This document shows positions 47,676 through 60,361 of a stretch of 64,000 bases of DNA, piece by piece. Under the pieces are notes generated by a model. It ran no database searches, was not told the origin of the DNA, and worked only from the letters and a program-made list of their open reading frames with translations. Location: positions 6,536,682 to 6,600,681 of the forward strand of contig JAQFVV010012398.1 in NCBI GenBank assembly GCA_028023455.1, given 5' to 3'. The first letter of the stretch is position 1; each line of letters begins with the position of its first letter. The stretch is from Epiperipatus broadwayi. Taxonomy: Eukaryota > Onychophora > Udeonychophora > Euonychophora > Peripatidae. Position numbers and translations under genes: made by a program.

Positions 47676-50256
47676 CAGTGTTTGCCAACCTTATTTGTGC
47701 TGTGTCCAACCAAAGACTTTCTAAAATTCTTATGCCCCCCTGACATATACATAATTTTTAATATTCAAAAATTGAAATGTTTTCACTAAAAAAAACTTGA
47801 ATGATAGGTTTTAGGACGAAATAACTAGGAAATTATTGAGCAAACACAGTAAGTAAATTTTCAGAACATATAATGGAGAACTGAAATTCAAGTACAAAAT
47901 AATTTTAATAAAATATTTTTCTATATTATTTCAATTATTAGTAATTATTTATTATTTAAACTTAGTGAGATCCTTGCGCTTGATGCTTGCTGCAAAGATA
48001 TTTTATGTCAGATTCCAATTTAGTTAACTTCAGTCTCAAATCTCCCCGTTTTTTTATATCCAGCCTATTTCTTTTTTTTTTTAGCAGCAAATCATTTATG
48101 GGACTAATATGCATTCAGCCAAATATAAAGATGGAAATGGCAGCAATAGTTCTCTTGCACATTATGTTGCATTTGGATATTTGATTTCAGTTTCCTCACA
48201 AAGCCATGCCATAGCTCCTTTTATATCAAATAAAGTTTTAAATGACTCATCATTTTGCATTTCTTTGAGTTCTTCTTGATACTGCATATTTACAATGTCA
48301 GACAAATCCACTAACATTGGCTGCATCATCCAAGTTAAAAAATCAATGTTTCAAATCTGAAAATCTTTCTTTTAAATCAGCCGATAAAATTTTCAGATGA
48401 TCAACAATAACATGTACAGCGGTATCAGTCACTTCATATTTTTGGGGCCAATGAAACTTTTCAAAATTTTTGTTATAAATATATGTTTGACATAATTCAA
48501 TAAAGGTAATAAAATCAAATATCTTTGCTTTTGCATCGACAAGAGATTTATTTGTTCCTGGAAGTTGTTTATTTAATATATTTAGTTTTTCAAAGATATT
48601 GGGTAAATAATTCACAAATGCTTTACCATTGATCATTAACAGATTTTTCATTTCATGTTTGTCATTTAAAAAATCGCTAAGAAAATCAAATAGTTCCATA
48701 AATCTTTTCAAGCAGTTCCTTTCAAGAGCCATCTTACTTCAGTGTGAAGTATAAGTTTCACATGATCTTCATTTTGTTCTTCACAAAATAATTTAAAGAG
48801 ATGTTCACATTTGGCACTAGCTTTAATAACATTGATACACTTTATGACTAAATTTAGCACTTCATTTAGAACAGGAGAAATGTTTTTAGCTACCAAGTTT
48901 TCCCTGTGAATAACACAATGTACAAGAAGCATTTCTGGATTTTTACCTTTAGTCACTTTTAAGCAACCATTTTTCTTCCCCATCATATTAAAAGCATTAT
49001 CTACAGCACAAAATGTTATATTTTTCATTGGTATATTATTGACATCTAAGTAATTTTTTAGCTTTCTATATATATATCTTTGGTGATTCACTGAGCAACA
49101 TTTCTTCAGCAAAATCACCCTTATCAGTATATCTTACATAAATTATAAATACAGCCTCACTGCCTTTCAAAGTTGATTTATCCATTTGCATCGAGAATTT
49201 TCTTGTTTTCAGCTTTTCAACAAGTTGTATTTCAATATCACCACTCATTTAATTTATTTTTCCTCTAACAGTATTGTTACTCAATGGCATAGCTTTCATG
49301 TCTTTATCATCTTTTTCCAGAATTGTTTTAAGAAATGCTGATATTGATGGTTTGATTAAATTTTCTCCTATAGTATGACTTTTTCCAGATTTAGTGATGA
49401 GCAATGAAATTTGATAACTAGTATCAAGAGTACAATTGATAGTTGCATTATGAGCAGCAAATAGAGACTTTAATGTTACTCTTTTTTCAAAATTTTTCTT
49501 TAAAGTTTGAAAGTAACTCAAAACTGAATTAATATGAGCATTATGTTTCGCCTTCAAATGTGCTTCAAGATGACGTCATTTCATTGATTCGTTAGTCAAA
49601 CATTGTTGGCATAAAAGACAAAAAGGTGACCGTTTATCATTGACAGCGGGTATGAAACCAAATTTTAAATATTCCCCCACTGACAAATTTTTTTTCTTGC
49701 TTGCTTCACTCATTTTACTATGGGCTGAAAAAAATAAATATATAATTAATTAAAAACTAAAAAAAAAAAAATATGAATTGCAGCAAACGTAGACTAAAAT
49801 TGCATATTTAAATATGTATGACACATTTACTTCACCGCAAAAAACTTACTTTTTCATTTGACAAATTTTTCTGAAAAATGGTGCTTCTAAAACTGAAATT
49901 AATAAAGATTACCAATTAAATTTACATACGATTTTATATATCATTTATATTTAGACAATGTATACATTTTTTAAAACAACGAGACTTTTACAACAATTTA
50001 ATGAGCGCTTATTTTAAATTATCACCAATGGTACTGCAAAACACTACTAAAGTGTGATCCCAGCATAACCAGTAATTCAATTTAATGTCTAACATTAACG
50101 AACACGATGGACAGAAGTTACTTATACTGGATATTTACCCAGCTCTAGTAGCGACTGAGAGTCACCATACAGTTAACTTAAACTCTGGACGAATCCATTT
50201 TCAAATTGCCCCCTAAACAATCAAATTGCCCCCCTGTGGGGCGTAGGCCCATACTG
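47676..50256 (-). mobile_element. hAT transposon, BED-finger (FAM200/ZBED5-like) type, 2,581 bp
   Basis: The element starts CAGTGTTTGCCAACC and ends, on the minus strand, with CAGTATGGGCC. Only the outermost CAGT and a few more bases match between ends, as in many hAT elements. An exact 8-bp duplication, GGTTAAAG, flanks both sides, the standard hAT target-site length. The transposase is on the minus strand. The right-end region 49714-50256 is non-coding. The right end also has a C-rich stretch (ATTGCCCCCC) that is unusual in this DNA. It is essentially complete in length but the gene is decayed. Confidence 0.92.
47962..49713 (-). pseudogene. hAT transposase, FAM200/ZBED5-like, broken
   Basis: It would cut and paste the element. 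From a start codon at 49711-49713 the protein opens with MSEASKKKNLSVGEYLKFGF. A BED zinc finger follows with CLLCQQC and, after an in-frame TGA (49576-49578), HLEAHLKAKH. Next come a QMDKSTLKGSE segment (about 49180), where the first acidic catalytic residue is expected, and CAVDNAFNMM (about 49010). The conserved LVHCVIHRENLVA (about 48910) and HTEVRWLLKGTALERN (about 48730) follow. C-terminal hAT dimerisation sequence includes GAMAWLCEETE (about 48210) and ends QGSH at the stop 47962-47964. There is an in-frame TAA at 49249-49251, frameshifts near 49075, 48722 and 48340, and further breaks in the C-terminal part. The span of about 584 codons is close to full length for the family. Confidence 0.9.
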
Positions 50257-50264
50257 GGTTAAAG
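50257..50264. repeat. 8-bp target-site duplication, right
   Basis: GGTTAAAG directly after the hAT right end (…ATACTG). It is identical to 47668-47675. Confidence 0.92.
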
Positions 50265-52440
50265 AAAATTTTTATAATGTATAAAATAAGCAAATGTGAA
50301 ATCAGACTAAAAATTAGACTGTAAAAATAAAATGTTGTAAAACTTTCAAAAATGTAATTAATTAGTTTATAAGATTGCTAATTAAATTGTATTTATTAAA
50401 AAACTGTAAACTATCTTATGAGATCATTTAGATGAATCTGAAGGGATTAAGATTAAGGCTAATATAAAAATCAGTTAATTAAAGAAATATAAATTTAATT
50501 AAAAGACAGTTTCAAGTCAAGATAAAAATAAAAGAAATGAAAACCTAGGTAAAGATACTTTTAAATATATTCTGATCACAATCTAGACTCTTTATTTTAG
50601 ATGAATGAACTTTAATTAACAGTCTATAATAATTATAGCCTAAATTCATTTATATTTTTCTTATGTCAAATCTTTAATTGCGTTATTTTATATTAAATAT
50701 ACGTGAGCTAAATAATTAAACATTGTTTGCTCTAATTGTTATTTTGTTGATTTTCTTTTTCGTTCTTGTCACTGCATCACCAGTAAATTAGTATACAGTT
50801 ATTTTATGTGTTAAGTAAATATGTTGGACCCTGAGCCAGAGTGTGAGCTAGTCACAGGAATATTTCAAGCACTGGATTGTTTGCCTGTCATCCAAAGCAT
50901 GCTGATTATATAATTTATGATTGGCTGGTGCCTGAGGTTGATCCTCAAAACAAATAAAATGCTTTGGATGACAAGGGTTTGAATCTAACAGTCAATGTGA
51001 GCCACAGTCTGGAAATGTGATCGTATTATGCTTTGCATAGCTCAATTGACCGTGGATATCATTGACAGTTTATGCTATCAATGGTATTCTCCTCTCTGCT
51101 TGAAGGCTGGTCCAGTCATATAATATTAAAAATATAAACTATAAATAATGTTAAAAGGTGTTGAAACCCATTTAAACCCAATTAAAGAATCTCTTTTAAA
51201 TGAACTTAGTTCAGTATAAACTAACAAAACATCACATCACTCCAGTTTAAATAATGCTTTTCATTAGCAAATTCTTTTATCTCGCTCCAGTTAAGTTACC
51301 TAGGGCTAGCTTGATTAATAAATAGATGATACATGGTGCAGTAAATAGAGATCCAAAAATCAACATTCATGAAAGCCTCATGTTAGAAATTAGATTGAGA
51401 ACATGGTAATCCAACACTCTATTATCTAGCATTTATTGATTACTAAAGCTTACATTAGATAGCATAACTGGAGTGAGAGAAAGAAATGTTGCTATAGTTA
51501 ATTGAAGAAAAGCAAATAAAGAGGGAGAAAAATTGTTAGGAAATCAAATCATTAAAAGACTAAATGTTAAGAAAAGGTTAGATGATTGAAAAAATGCACT
51601 ATTGATATGATCCATTAAAAAAGTAAAGAAGGTACAAAAAACAGTCATCATTTTTTTGATTAGTTCTAGGTAAGATAATTATAAAACCATTGCAAATTAT
51701 CTATAACAAACATTGTATCTTAAAACAAGCTGGAAGAGAAATTAAAGAAAGTATTACTATTTGTATGTTATCACTTTGCATTGGATTTTACAATATAATA
51801 TGATGAAAACTTTAAAACATTGTGACATCCATATTGTTGATTTTTGAAGAATATTTGCCAATATTCAATAGGATTAGCAGTTGCAATAATTTCAGGGTTT
51901 GTTGTCTTTAACCAAGAATTCATTAAGAAATTTAGTTTTCATGTAAATACTATTAATTTTATGCTCTAATGTATGCCACTTTCAAAGTGGGTCATGTGAA
52001 TGATTTCATCTATTCACACCTGACAATCACACTGCATTAAAGAGTTTACTAACATTGACCAGATATTTATAACAGAATGTTTTCATCTCTCAAAATTTGT
52101 TATAAAAACGTTTTTATAAATAACGCACACAAAATAAAATGGATAGAATCATTTATATTTCAAAGCTAATGTGATTGTTTACACAAACAATAATTTGGAG
52201 TTACTGAAAAGTTTAAAATAACTCAAGAAAGAAGCAGGAAAATAGTCAAAAAATTAAAAAAAAACCATGTTAAGTATTGTTTAATAATTTATCTAAAAAG
52301 AAAACAAACATTGATAATAATAAAATAAAATAATTTTCCAAATATAAATGTACTATCAAATTATTAATACAAATGAAAATATTTTCCTTTGAAATAACTT
52401 ATTATTAAAAGAAAGTATGCCTATGTCATTATCAATCTGA
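50265..52440. other. Gene-free stretch with one inverted repeat
   Basis: A weak fold-back lies at 50820-51020: GCCTGTCATCCAAAGCAT on the left and ATGCTTTGGATGACAAGGGT on the right, with outer partial matches (GAGCCAGAGTGTGAGC and GTGAGCCACAGTCTGG). Near 51058 a short perfect hairpin surrounds ATTGACAGTTTATGCTATCAA. The rest, including the less AT-rich 51230-51480, is unassigned. Confidence 0.45.
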
Positions 52441-52444
52441 CTCA

Positions 52445-52850
52445 TTGTTTTTATGATGGGTGATAGTTTGGACAAATCTTTTCCAAACTATTTTTATTTC
52501 ATTTTTTTGCATACTTCCAATACTATTAAACCAGTCCATTCTGTGATGTTATTTATCCATAAAAGATTTAATTGTTCTCTTCTTATCCCATTCACATTCC
52601 TATCATGAAATCCTACTCCTATGTGAGATATGTCTTTGCACATATTCAAAATAGTGTAGCTTTCATCATTTCACCATCAATTTCAGTTGTCTTTTTGCAT
52701 TTGCCTTCACTAAAACTGATTGATTAGTTTTCTTCATTGTCCAAGATGATTCAAACATTCTTCAATAACATTTTTTTAAAAAGCATTAATTCTTACCCTC
52801 TCTTATATTTCCAGTATCCATGCCATGCTTAGTAGAAAAACAACACAGAA
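52445..52850 (-). pseudogene. 3' end of a second LINE family (RTE-like or related)
   Basis: Across frames on the minus strand the C-terminal LINE segment can be followed. It holds a WTMKKTNQSVL stretch near 52710, KLHYFEYVQRH near 52650 and an HRMDWFNSIGSMQKNEIK stretch near 52520, ending VWKRFVQTITHH. This order (WT.K.TN.SVL, then F.HV.RH, then a W...L...M.K....W... end) is what the C-termini of a large group of RT proteins look like. It is not the same family as the RTE at 0.3 kb, whose C-terminus reads LKWNWAGHI. Several stops show it is dead, and it has lost its RT part. Confidence 0.65.
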
Positions 52851-53430
52851 ATTTTAATAACATATTGAAATAGATGCAAATATCCATTATGTGCTAGTAT
52901 AAGAGATAGTGATCATGTGAAGAAGGGATTAAGTGCTAAGTTGGCAAATAATAATAAATGATAACATTTAAAGAAGCAACAAAATGTAACAAAGATGAGG
53001 GAGGAAATGTGGCTTCTAGAAAAATTAACAACAGATGAACAACTTAAGACATAACTTGAAATTCAAAAAATTATAAAAGAACTAGAAAGTGAGTGTTGTA
53101 ACAGATAAATTGGATCAGATAACTTGCAATGATGTTAAGGACAAAAACTCTGGATTAGAAAAAAAATGTATTAAGAGATTTTCATTCTCCAATAGATTAA
53201 AATTGTTAAAATAATGATGAATATAAAATAATGAAAATAACTATTATCTTAGAGCCAATTGCAAAATATACATTACAAATCAATTATAAAATTATCAAAA
53301 AACAAACAGCGTTTTGATATTTTGGATTCAGTTGTAAGCCATTATTTCATCACTAAATTGAAGTACAAATAATTGTCATTCTTAATCCAGAAGTGAATAA
53401 ATTATTTAATTGTCCTGTGTATATATATAT
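52851..53430. other. Gene-free AT-rich stretch
   Basis: Nothing recognisable up to the repeat that begins at 53431. Confidence 0.5.
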
Positions 53431-55387
53431 TATAATGGGCACATAATGAAGTGGAAGTTAGTCTTACCGTATCTGCCATACAGGGCGCCACCAGGCATTT
53501 GAACTTGGAAAATTTATATAGTAAGTAGATACGTAAGTTAAGAAAAATTTTTTTTTATATATATTTTATTCCGACTGTCAGCCCAATGCCACTAGCTCAG
53601 TGAGATGCAGAGATTTATAAAATACAAATTCTTATCTAATAATATTTCAATTAATAAAAAAATAAAAAAGCCACCGCCAGTAATAACACACACAAACATT
53701 CATTTAACATATATGTAATTTAGAATTATTATTTTAGTCTAACTTTTACTTTAACATTTAATTTACATTTTTAACTTTGATTTTTGGAAGTTTACACAGA
53801 TGAATTTAATATTTTATTAAAGTGTTGAGTATGAATAAACTACATAGATTGCAGTTGAAAAGAAAATATTCTATCCCTTAGTTAACCTTAGGCAAAAAGT
53901 TCACAGTTAAACTAACGTCAATCCATCTGATACATCGATGTATTCAATGCAGCATGAATATGACAGCACAAATACCATACTGTCAGGAATGTACATCTGA
54001 ACAGCATGGTTATAGAAGACATTGACTCTCATCCAGTACAGGAATACTACATCTGTCTGATGAGAAGAGCAATAAAAAAAAACTCCATAGGAAGGGACTG
54101 CATTTTCCATCTTACTATCCCATTCCATAGGCTAAAAAGGGGTGATCCAAGAAGCAGGGAATACCGTCTGTCTCCGTTGGTCAATAAGAAAGGCTTATTT
54201 TGCCTGAGTGTGACATATAAGATGATTCTTCATGTAGCGAACTGCATACTACATTTACTAATTACACCAATATATCCAATCCATTGACCCAATTTAACTA
54301 CGAAACAAATAACCTAAGATTTACCCTCCCTTAATTAAACTAATATAACTTTACAAATCTATGCAGCCATTCATGCCCAACTTAAATTTAACATTTATTA
54401 AGTTTAGTTTAATGAAAAAACAAAAATCATAATAAAACTTAAGAAAAAAAAAATTAATGGAAATGGTTTACAAAAAATAATAATACATTCAATAAAATAA
54501 TTATTAATAACTGATTAAGTTTGGTCAGATAGGAATTTCTATTGCAATAATTTAAATACTGGGAAAGTTTTAGAATTAAAGTTCTTATTCTTATCAAATA
54601 CTGGAATTTTAGAATTATAGTTAAAGCTTATTAGAGTTCATAAAGTTCTTATGGTTTAAACATACTGGAAAAGTTTCATTTTTAGAAGTTTGCAATTTGG
54701 GATCCAGCGTTAATTCTCCCGATGTCCTGTGGTCTGCAGTATAAGAAAACAATGGTCATTTCTCTTTCTCTCTCTCTCTTTTTATAGCAAAACTGAAGGG
54801 ATTGAAGAGTGCATCTTTCCAATCCCTTCTCCTTCAACTCTAGCACACCTCTGCTTTCACATCTCTGTCCTCTTCCAAGCTCTTTCTTCACTAAAATTTA
54901 TTTCCAAACTTTTCCTTTTATTGTAAACTTTTGGATCCAGTGGACATTACATCATGACGATGATGATCTTTTCATTGGGTCCATTTCCTGAGCGATTTCT
55001 TTTATTGGCTATTAGTTTCTATTGTTTTTCTCTCCTATCTGACTTTTACCTATACATTTTGAAATGCCCAAGGGCTAGCTTACTTTTAACTAATTAAAAT
55101 AATCATTTTCATTTTACAATAGCATTAATTAATTTATTGTACAAACTTAAAGTTATATTTTTATCTCTAAATCTTTTTAAGTTTTTGTTGAAAATTTAGT
55201 TTTAAAACTTTTTCTTTTTCTGTGAGATTTTATATATATAAAGTTTATGTGCGATTTTATATATATAAAGTTTAAATGACTTTTAACTTTCAATTTTTTA
55301 TTTCTTAAAAAAGTTTTTATATGCGAACATTTCTTTTTAATGTCTAAATTTTTAAAATAAATAATGTAACGGCATATGTGACCATTA
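53431..55387. mobile_element. Unrecognised 1,957-bp repeat with inverted ends, copy 1
   Basis: It begins TATAATGGGCACATAATG and ends with the near complement of that (…CATATGTGACCATTA). The second copy, 2,682 bases to the right, is highly similar over its whole length, and the similarity stops sharply at these ends. The sequence holds no transposase I can recognise. It has a polypyrimidine stretch (CTTTCTCTCTCTCTCT, about 54764-54780). A possible minus-strand B box (GGTTCAAATACC in copy 2) lies about 60 bases inside the left end. The ORFs at 54006-54287, 53907-54128 and 54682-54991 are not consistently open in both copies and resemble no family. Confidence 0.8.
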
Positions 55388-56112
55388 CATATCAGTAAAC
55401 TTGCTTAAAAAAAAACAACAAAAAAAAATATTTTACTTCGGCTTAGTAATTACGGTATATGATTAATGAAAATCAACAAAGACATTCGGTTAGTAATTTT
55501 ACAAAAAGACTATATACAAAAAAGAAAATGTTGACAATCGTTTTCCTATGAACCATCTATGTTTATGCCTCCTCCCCCCAAGAATTCTATTTTCTCTATA
55601 TTTCATTTTTAGACACATGGCACGACAAGCAAATTATTTATTTAAGGAGGTTGCATTGAAGTAAATATGTTTCAAGAGATAATAAGTTTATATGTGTATA
55701 TTTGCAGCACAATTATATATACCACCAACTTATTTATGATTAATTGAAATGCTTAAATAAGGTTACAGTGAAATAAATTCCCAAAGGGCACTCATCATAA
55801 AGTATCACATTTACACTCATAAACATGCATGGCTGTGCATGCCTATACACATTAGAGCATAATATATATTAACAAAAAAAAATATTAATTGCAACCTTTT
55901 AACTTTTTAAAAAAAAATATTACAGTTTTAAAATTATTAATATCTTTTCTTTGTCGTTTTTAATATATGTGCTATTTCTTTCTGGCAGTGCTTTTATAAG
56001 ATTTAAAGTTATACAACATTATGTAAATAGATAAAAATATTTCATTTTGGAAAAAAAATTTACTCATTGTACTCATGGTTTATTAAACATCGGCTCATGT
56101 TGGGTGGCCAAT
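55388..56112. other. Spacer between the two repeat copies, no gene
   Basis: It is not repeated after copy 2, so the two copies are unlikely to be a simple tandem duplication of a larger unit. No gene was recognised. Confidence 0.6.
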
Positions 56113-58069
56113 TATAATGAACAGATAATGAAGTGGAAGTTAGTCTTACTGTATCTGCTGTACAGGGCACAACCAGGTATTTGAACCTGGAAAATTTATA
56201 TAGTAGGCAGATACGTAAGTTAAGAAAAAAAATTATATATATTTTATTCTGACTGTCAGCCCAATGCCACTAGTTCAGTGAGATGCAGAGATTTATAGAA
56301 TATAAATTCTTATCTAATAATATTTTAATTAATAAAAAAATAAAGAAGCCACTGCCAGTAATAACACACACAAACATTTATTTAACATATATGTCATTTA
56401 GAATTATTATTTTAGTCTAACTTTTACTTTAACATTTAATTTACATTTTTAACTTTTATTTTTGGAAGTTTGCACAGATGAATTTAATATTTTATTAAAG
56501 TGTCGAGTATGAATAGACTACATAGATTGCATTTGAAAAGAAAATATTCTATCCCTTATTTAACCTTAGGCCAAAAGTTCGCAGTTAAACTAACATCAAT
56601 CCATCTGATACATCGATGTATTCAATGCAGCATGAATATGACAGCACAAATACCATACTGTCAGGAATGTACATCTGAACAGCATGGTTATAGAAGACAT
56701 TGACTCTCATCCAGAACAGGAATACTACATCTGTCTGATGAGAAGAGCAATAAAAAAAACTCCATAGGAAGGGACTGCATTTTCCATCTTACTATCCCAT
56801 TCCATAGGCTAAAAAGGGGTGATCCAAGGATCAGGGAATACCGTCTGTCTCAGTTGGTCAATAAGAAAGGCTTATTTCACCTGAGTGCAGCATATAAGGT
56901 GATCCTGCACATAGCGGACCTCATACTACATTTACTAATTACACCAATATATCCAATCCATTGACCCAATTTAACTATAAAACAAATAACCTAAGATTTA
57001 CCCTCCCTTAATTAAACTAATATAACTTTACAAATCTATGCAGCCATTCATGCCCAACTTAAATTTAACATTTATTAAGTTTAGTTTAATGAAAAAACAA
57101 AAATCATAATAAAACTTAAGAAAAAAAAATTAATGGAAATGGTTTACAAAAAAATAATAATACATTCAATAAAATAATTATTAATAACTGATTAAGTTTG
57201 GTCAGATAGGAATTTCTATTGCAATAATTTAAATACTGGGAAAGTTTTAGAATTAAAGTTCTTATTCTTATCAAATACTGGAATTTTAGAATTATAGTTA
57301 AAGCTTATTAGAGTTCATAAAGTTCTTATGGTTTAAACATACTGGAAAAGTTTCATTTTTAGAAGTTTGCAATTTGGGATCCAGCGTTAATTCTCCCGAT
57401 GTCCTGTGGTCTGCAGTATAAGAAAACGATTGGTCATTTCTCTTTCTTTCTCTCTTTTTTATAGCAAAACTGAAGGGATTGAAGAGTGCATCTTTCCAAT
57501 CCCTTCTCCTTCAACTCTAGCACACCTCTGCTTTCACATCTCTGTCCTCTTCCCAGCTCTTTCTTCACTAAAATTTATTTCCAAACTTTTCCTTTTATTA
57601 TAACTTTTGGATCCAGTGGACTTTTCATCATGACGATGATGATCTTTTCATTGAGGCCCGTTTCCTGAGGGATTTCTTTTATTGGCTATTAGTTTCTATT
57701 ATTTTTTTCTCCTATCTGACCTTTACCTGTACATTATGAAATGCCCAAGGGCTAGCTTACTTTTAACTAATTAAAATAATCATTTCCATTTTACAATAGC
57801 ATTAATTAATTTATTGTACAAACTTAAAGATATATTTTTATCTCTAAATCTTTTTAAGTTTTTGTTGAAAATTTAATTTTAAAACTTTTTCTTTTTTTAA
57901 ATAAAGTTTTCTTCTAATAATTTTTCATCTGTGCGATTTTATATATATAAAGTTTAAATGACTTTTAACTTTCAATTTTTTATTTCTTAAAAAAGTTTTT
58001 ATATGCGAACTTTTCTTTTTAATGTCTAAATTTTTAAAATAAATAATGTAATGGTGTGTATGCCCATTA
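56113..58069. mobile_element. Unrecognised 1,957-bp repeat with inverted ends, copy 2
   Basis: It begins TATAATGAACAGATAATG and ends GTGTATGCCCATTA, matching copy 1 along its length in direct orientation. There are scattered substitutions and small indels (for example in 57895-57925, where copy 1 has a duplicated TTTATATATATAAAGTTTA). The flanks could carry a 4-bp duplication CAAT on either side, but this does not hold for copy 1. Confidence 0.8.
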
Positions 58070-59119
58070 CAATATATATATATTCAAGATGAATACTCCA
58101 ACATTGATTTATTAAATAAAATACTCTCAATCCAATGCACAAGATACATTTTTTTATTCTTAGGTTTTGAATTGAGATTATTTTATTTACTTAATAAATC
58201 AAAGTTGGAATCTTAATCTTGATTATAATATAATATTAACTGTTAAAAAAATTTTAAATTTATATATTAAAAAAATTAAGCAGCATCAAATAATATATCA
58301 GAAATAAACTTCTAATTTCTAAGCATTGGTTAATTTTGAGCAAAATCCTACTTGTGCTTATATAGCAACTAAAAGTGAATTACTTTCATTATATTTGTTT
58401 TCCAATATCTTATAAATTTTTTTAATGACATATCTGCTAATTTAAAATTCATTTTCTCTATTTTATTTTACAGTCTAAACATCCATATAAGTGTCTGAAA
58501 AATAAATAAAAGTTATTAATATTTGTGTGTCACACTTAAAAGTTAAAATATTTCATATATATATATATAAGATTTTCACTTTTTAATATTTACACTATAC
58601 TGATCTGATGATAGCTCAATGATCTCATGTTGAGTACTGACAATACTCTCAAACCCAAACATGAGATAGAGACTTTTGAAAGAATACAAGTGGCCTTCTT
58701 ATCCTTAAATCTACATTCTAATTATATAGGTCAATCTAAATCATCTTAGTTTGAGAGCATGAAGATATTTCTTTTTCACTTTTATACCCATTACTTTCTT
58801 TTATATATTAACAATTGTGAATTATTTTGATTTACTATGCATTAATATTACAAATTATTAGAAATTATATAATAGACAATGTTATTTATTAAGCACAGAG
58901 ATCATCTGCAATTAAAGAAAAAGGAATTATAGATCTTGTAATATCTCAATGATGTCATGTTGCTATTAAATATTATAATAATAATAATTATAAAGACACA
59001 GAAATACTTTCAGTTATTTACATAATCATTTTCAACTAGAAACCTTTTAACTTTGGTCTAAATTTAAAATTCTCAGTTAAAAATGGTTATGCAAATAAAT
59101 TTCTGTGTTTTCAAATCTC
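58070..59119. other. Gene-free AT-rich stretch
   Basis: I see no gene here. A TA run lies at about 58555-58570. Nothing was recognised before the RTE fragment. Confidence 0.5.
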
Positions 59120-60345
59120 TAAATGGTAAAGATATACCATCAGTTTTATACAAAAAATTTTCACTCGTCTATAGCAAACTTTGGATTTCAATAAATCACT
59201 AGAACAAGCTGGATTTAAAAGTGGTTTTAGGGCAGTGGATTATATCCAAGTAATGAGAGAAGTTATAGAAAAGATCAATGAATATGAGTTGCCAGTATGA
59301 TTGGATTTGTAGATTATAAAAATACTCTTGATTTTATGAGCATTTATTCAGTGATTAAAATATTGAATCACTAATCTATAGACCCAGGCTATTGTCATAT
59401 TCTAAAAAAATATTTATAAAAATGCAACAGCAACAATTAAATTACATAATAGAACTAGTAAAATTAACATTAAAAAGGGTATATGATAGGGTGACACCAT
59501 ATCTCCAAAATCTTTTACAGCATTGTTGCACAAAAGTATTTTGTGGATTAAAATGAGCAGCTAAAGAAATAGAAGTAAATGGATATTATTCAAATCATCT
59601 AGATTTTGCTGATGATGTAATTGTTTTTGCAAATAATGTTTTAGAGCTTCAGGAGATTTTGTAATAGTTATCAGATGAAAGTAAAAAAGTAAAACTAAAG
59701 ATAAATATTAAAAAGACTAAAGGATGAAAATTAAGATTGATAATAATGAGTTAGAAGAAGTTAACAACTACAAATACCTTGGTCAGATTATTTCTACAGA
59801 TGAAAACAATGGATAAAATTAATTATAGAATTAAACTTGGTTAGAGTACTTTTGAGAGAATTAACTCAATATTAAAAGGGAACATGCCAATGTGTTTTTA
59901 ATAAATGTGTTTTAGCATTTCTTATGTATGGATCTGAGACTTAGTCAATTTAACAGAAGAGCAATACACAGACTTCAGACACTCAAATAAGTATGGAGAG
60001 ACACATGCTAGAATTAACAAGGAAATTGAAAATGAAATACATGGGTGAGAGAATAAACAGATGTTATCGTTATCATTAAAAGATTAAGAGACTGAAGTGG
60101 AATTGGTCTAGATATATTACTGAAAGAGATGATAATAGATGGACAATTGAAATCTTAAACTGGATTTCAGAATATTGCAAAAGACCTAGAAAGAGACAAC
60201 ATGTGAGATGGATTGATAAAATAAGAAAGTGCGTGGTGATGATGTGGAGAAGAAAGGATAGAGATAAAAGAAAATTGATTGAACATGGAGAGACTTTCAT
60301 CTGCAGTGAATTGATAACGATTGAAAATAATGATTTCTTTGTTTT
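59120..60345 (+). pseudogene. RTE fragment, same family as 0.3-3.6 kb
   Basis: A plus-strand copy of the RT and C-terminal part. It has the LNGKDIP start, then SVLYKKF (the intervening 30 or so residues are deleted), EQAGFKSGF near 59200, the catalytic FADDVIVFANN near 59610, TTNTLVR, INYRIKLG, NMPMCF and finally AGTGAATTGATAACG near 60310. It is 5'-truncated. Many stops and frameshifts interrupt it (for instance after IDWICRL-like and GLK-like residues). It ends near 60345 and is followed at once by a Penelope-like fragment. Confidence 0.8.
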
Positions 60346-60361
60346 ATAATTATTATTATAA

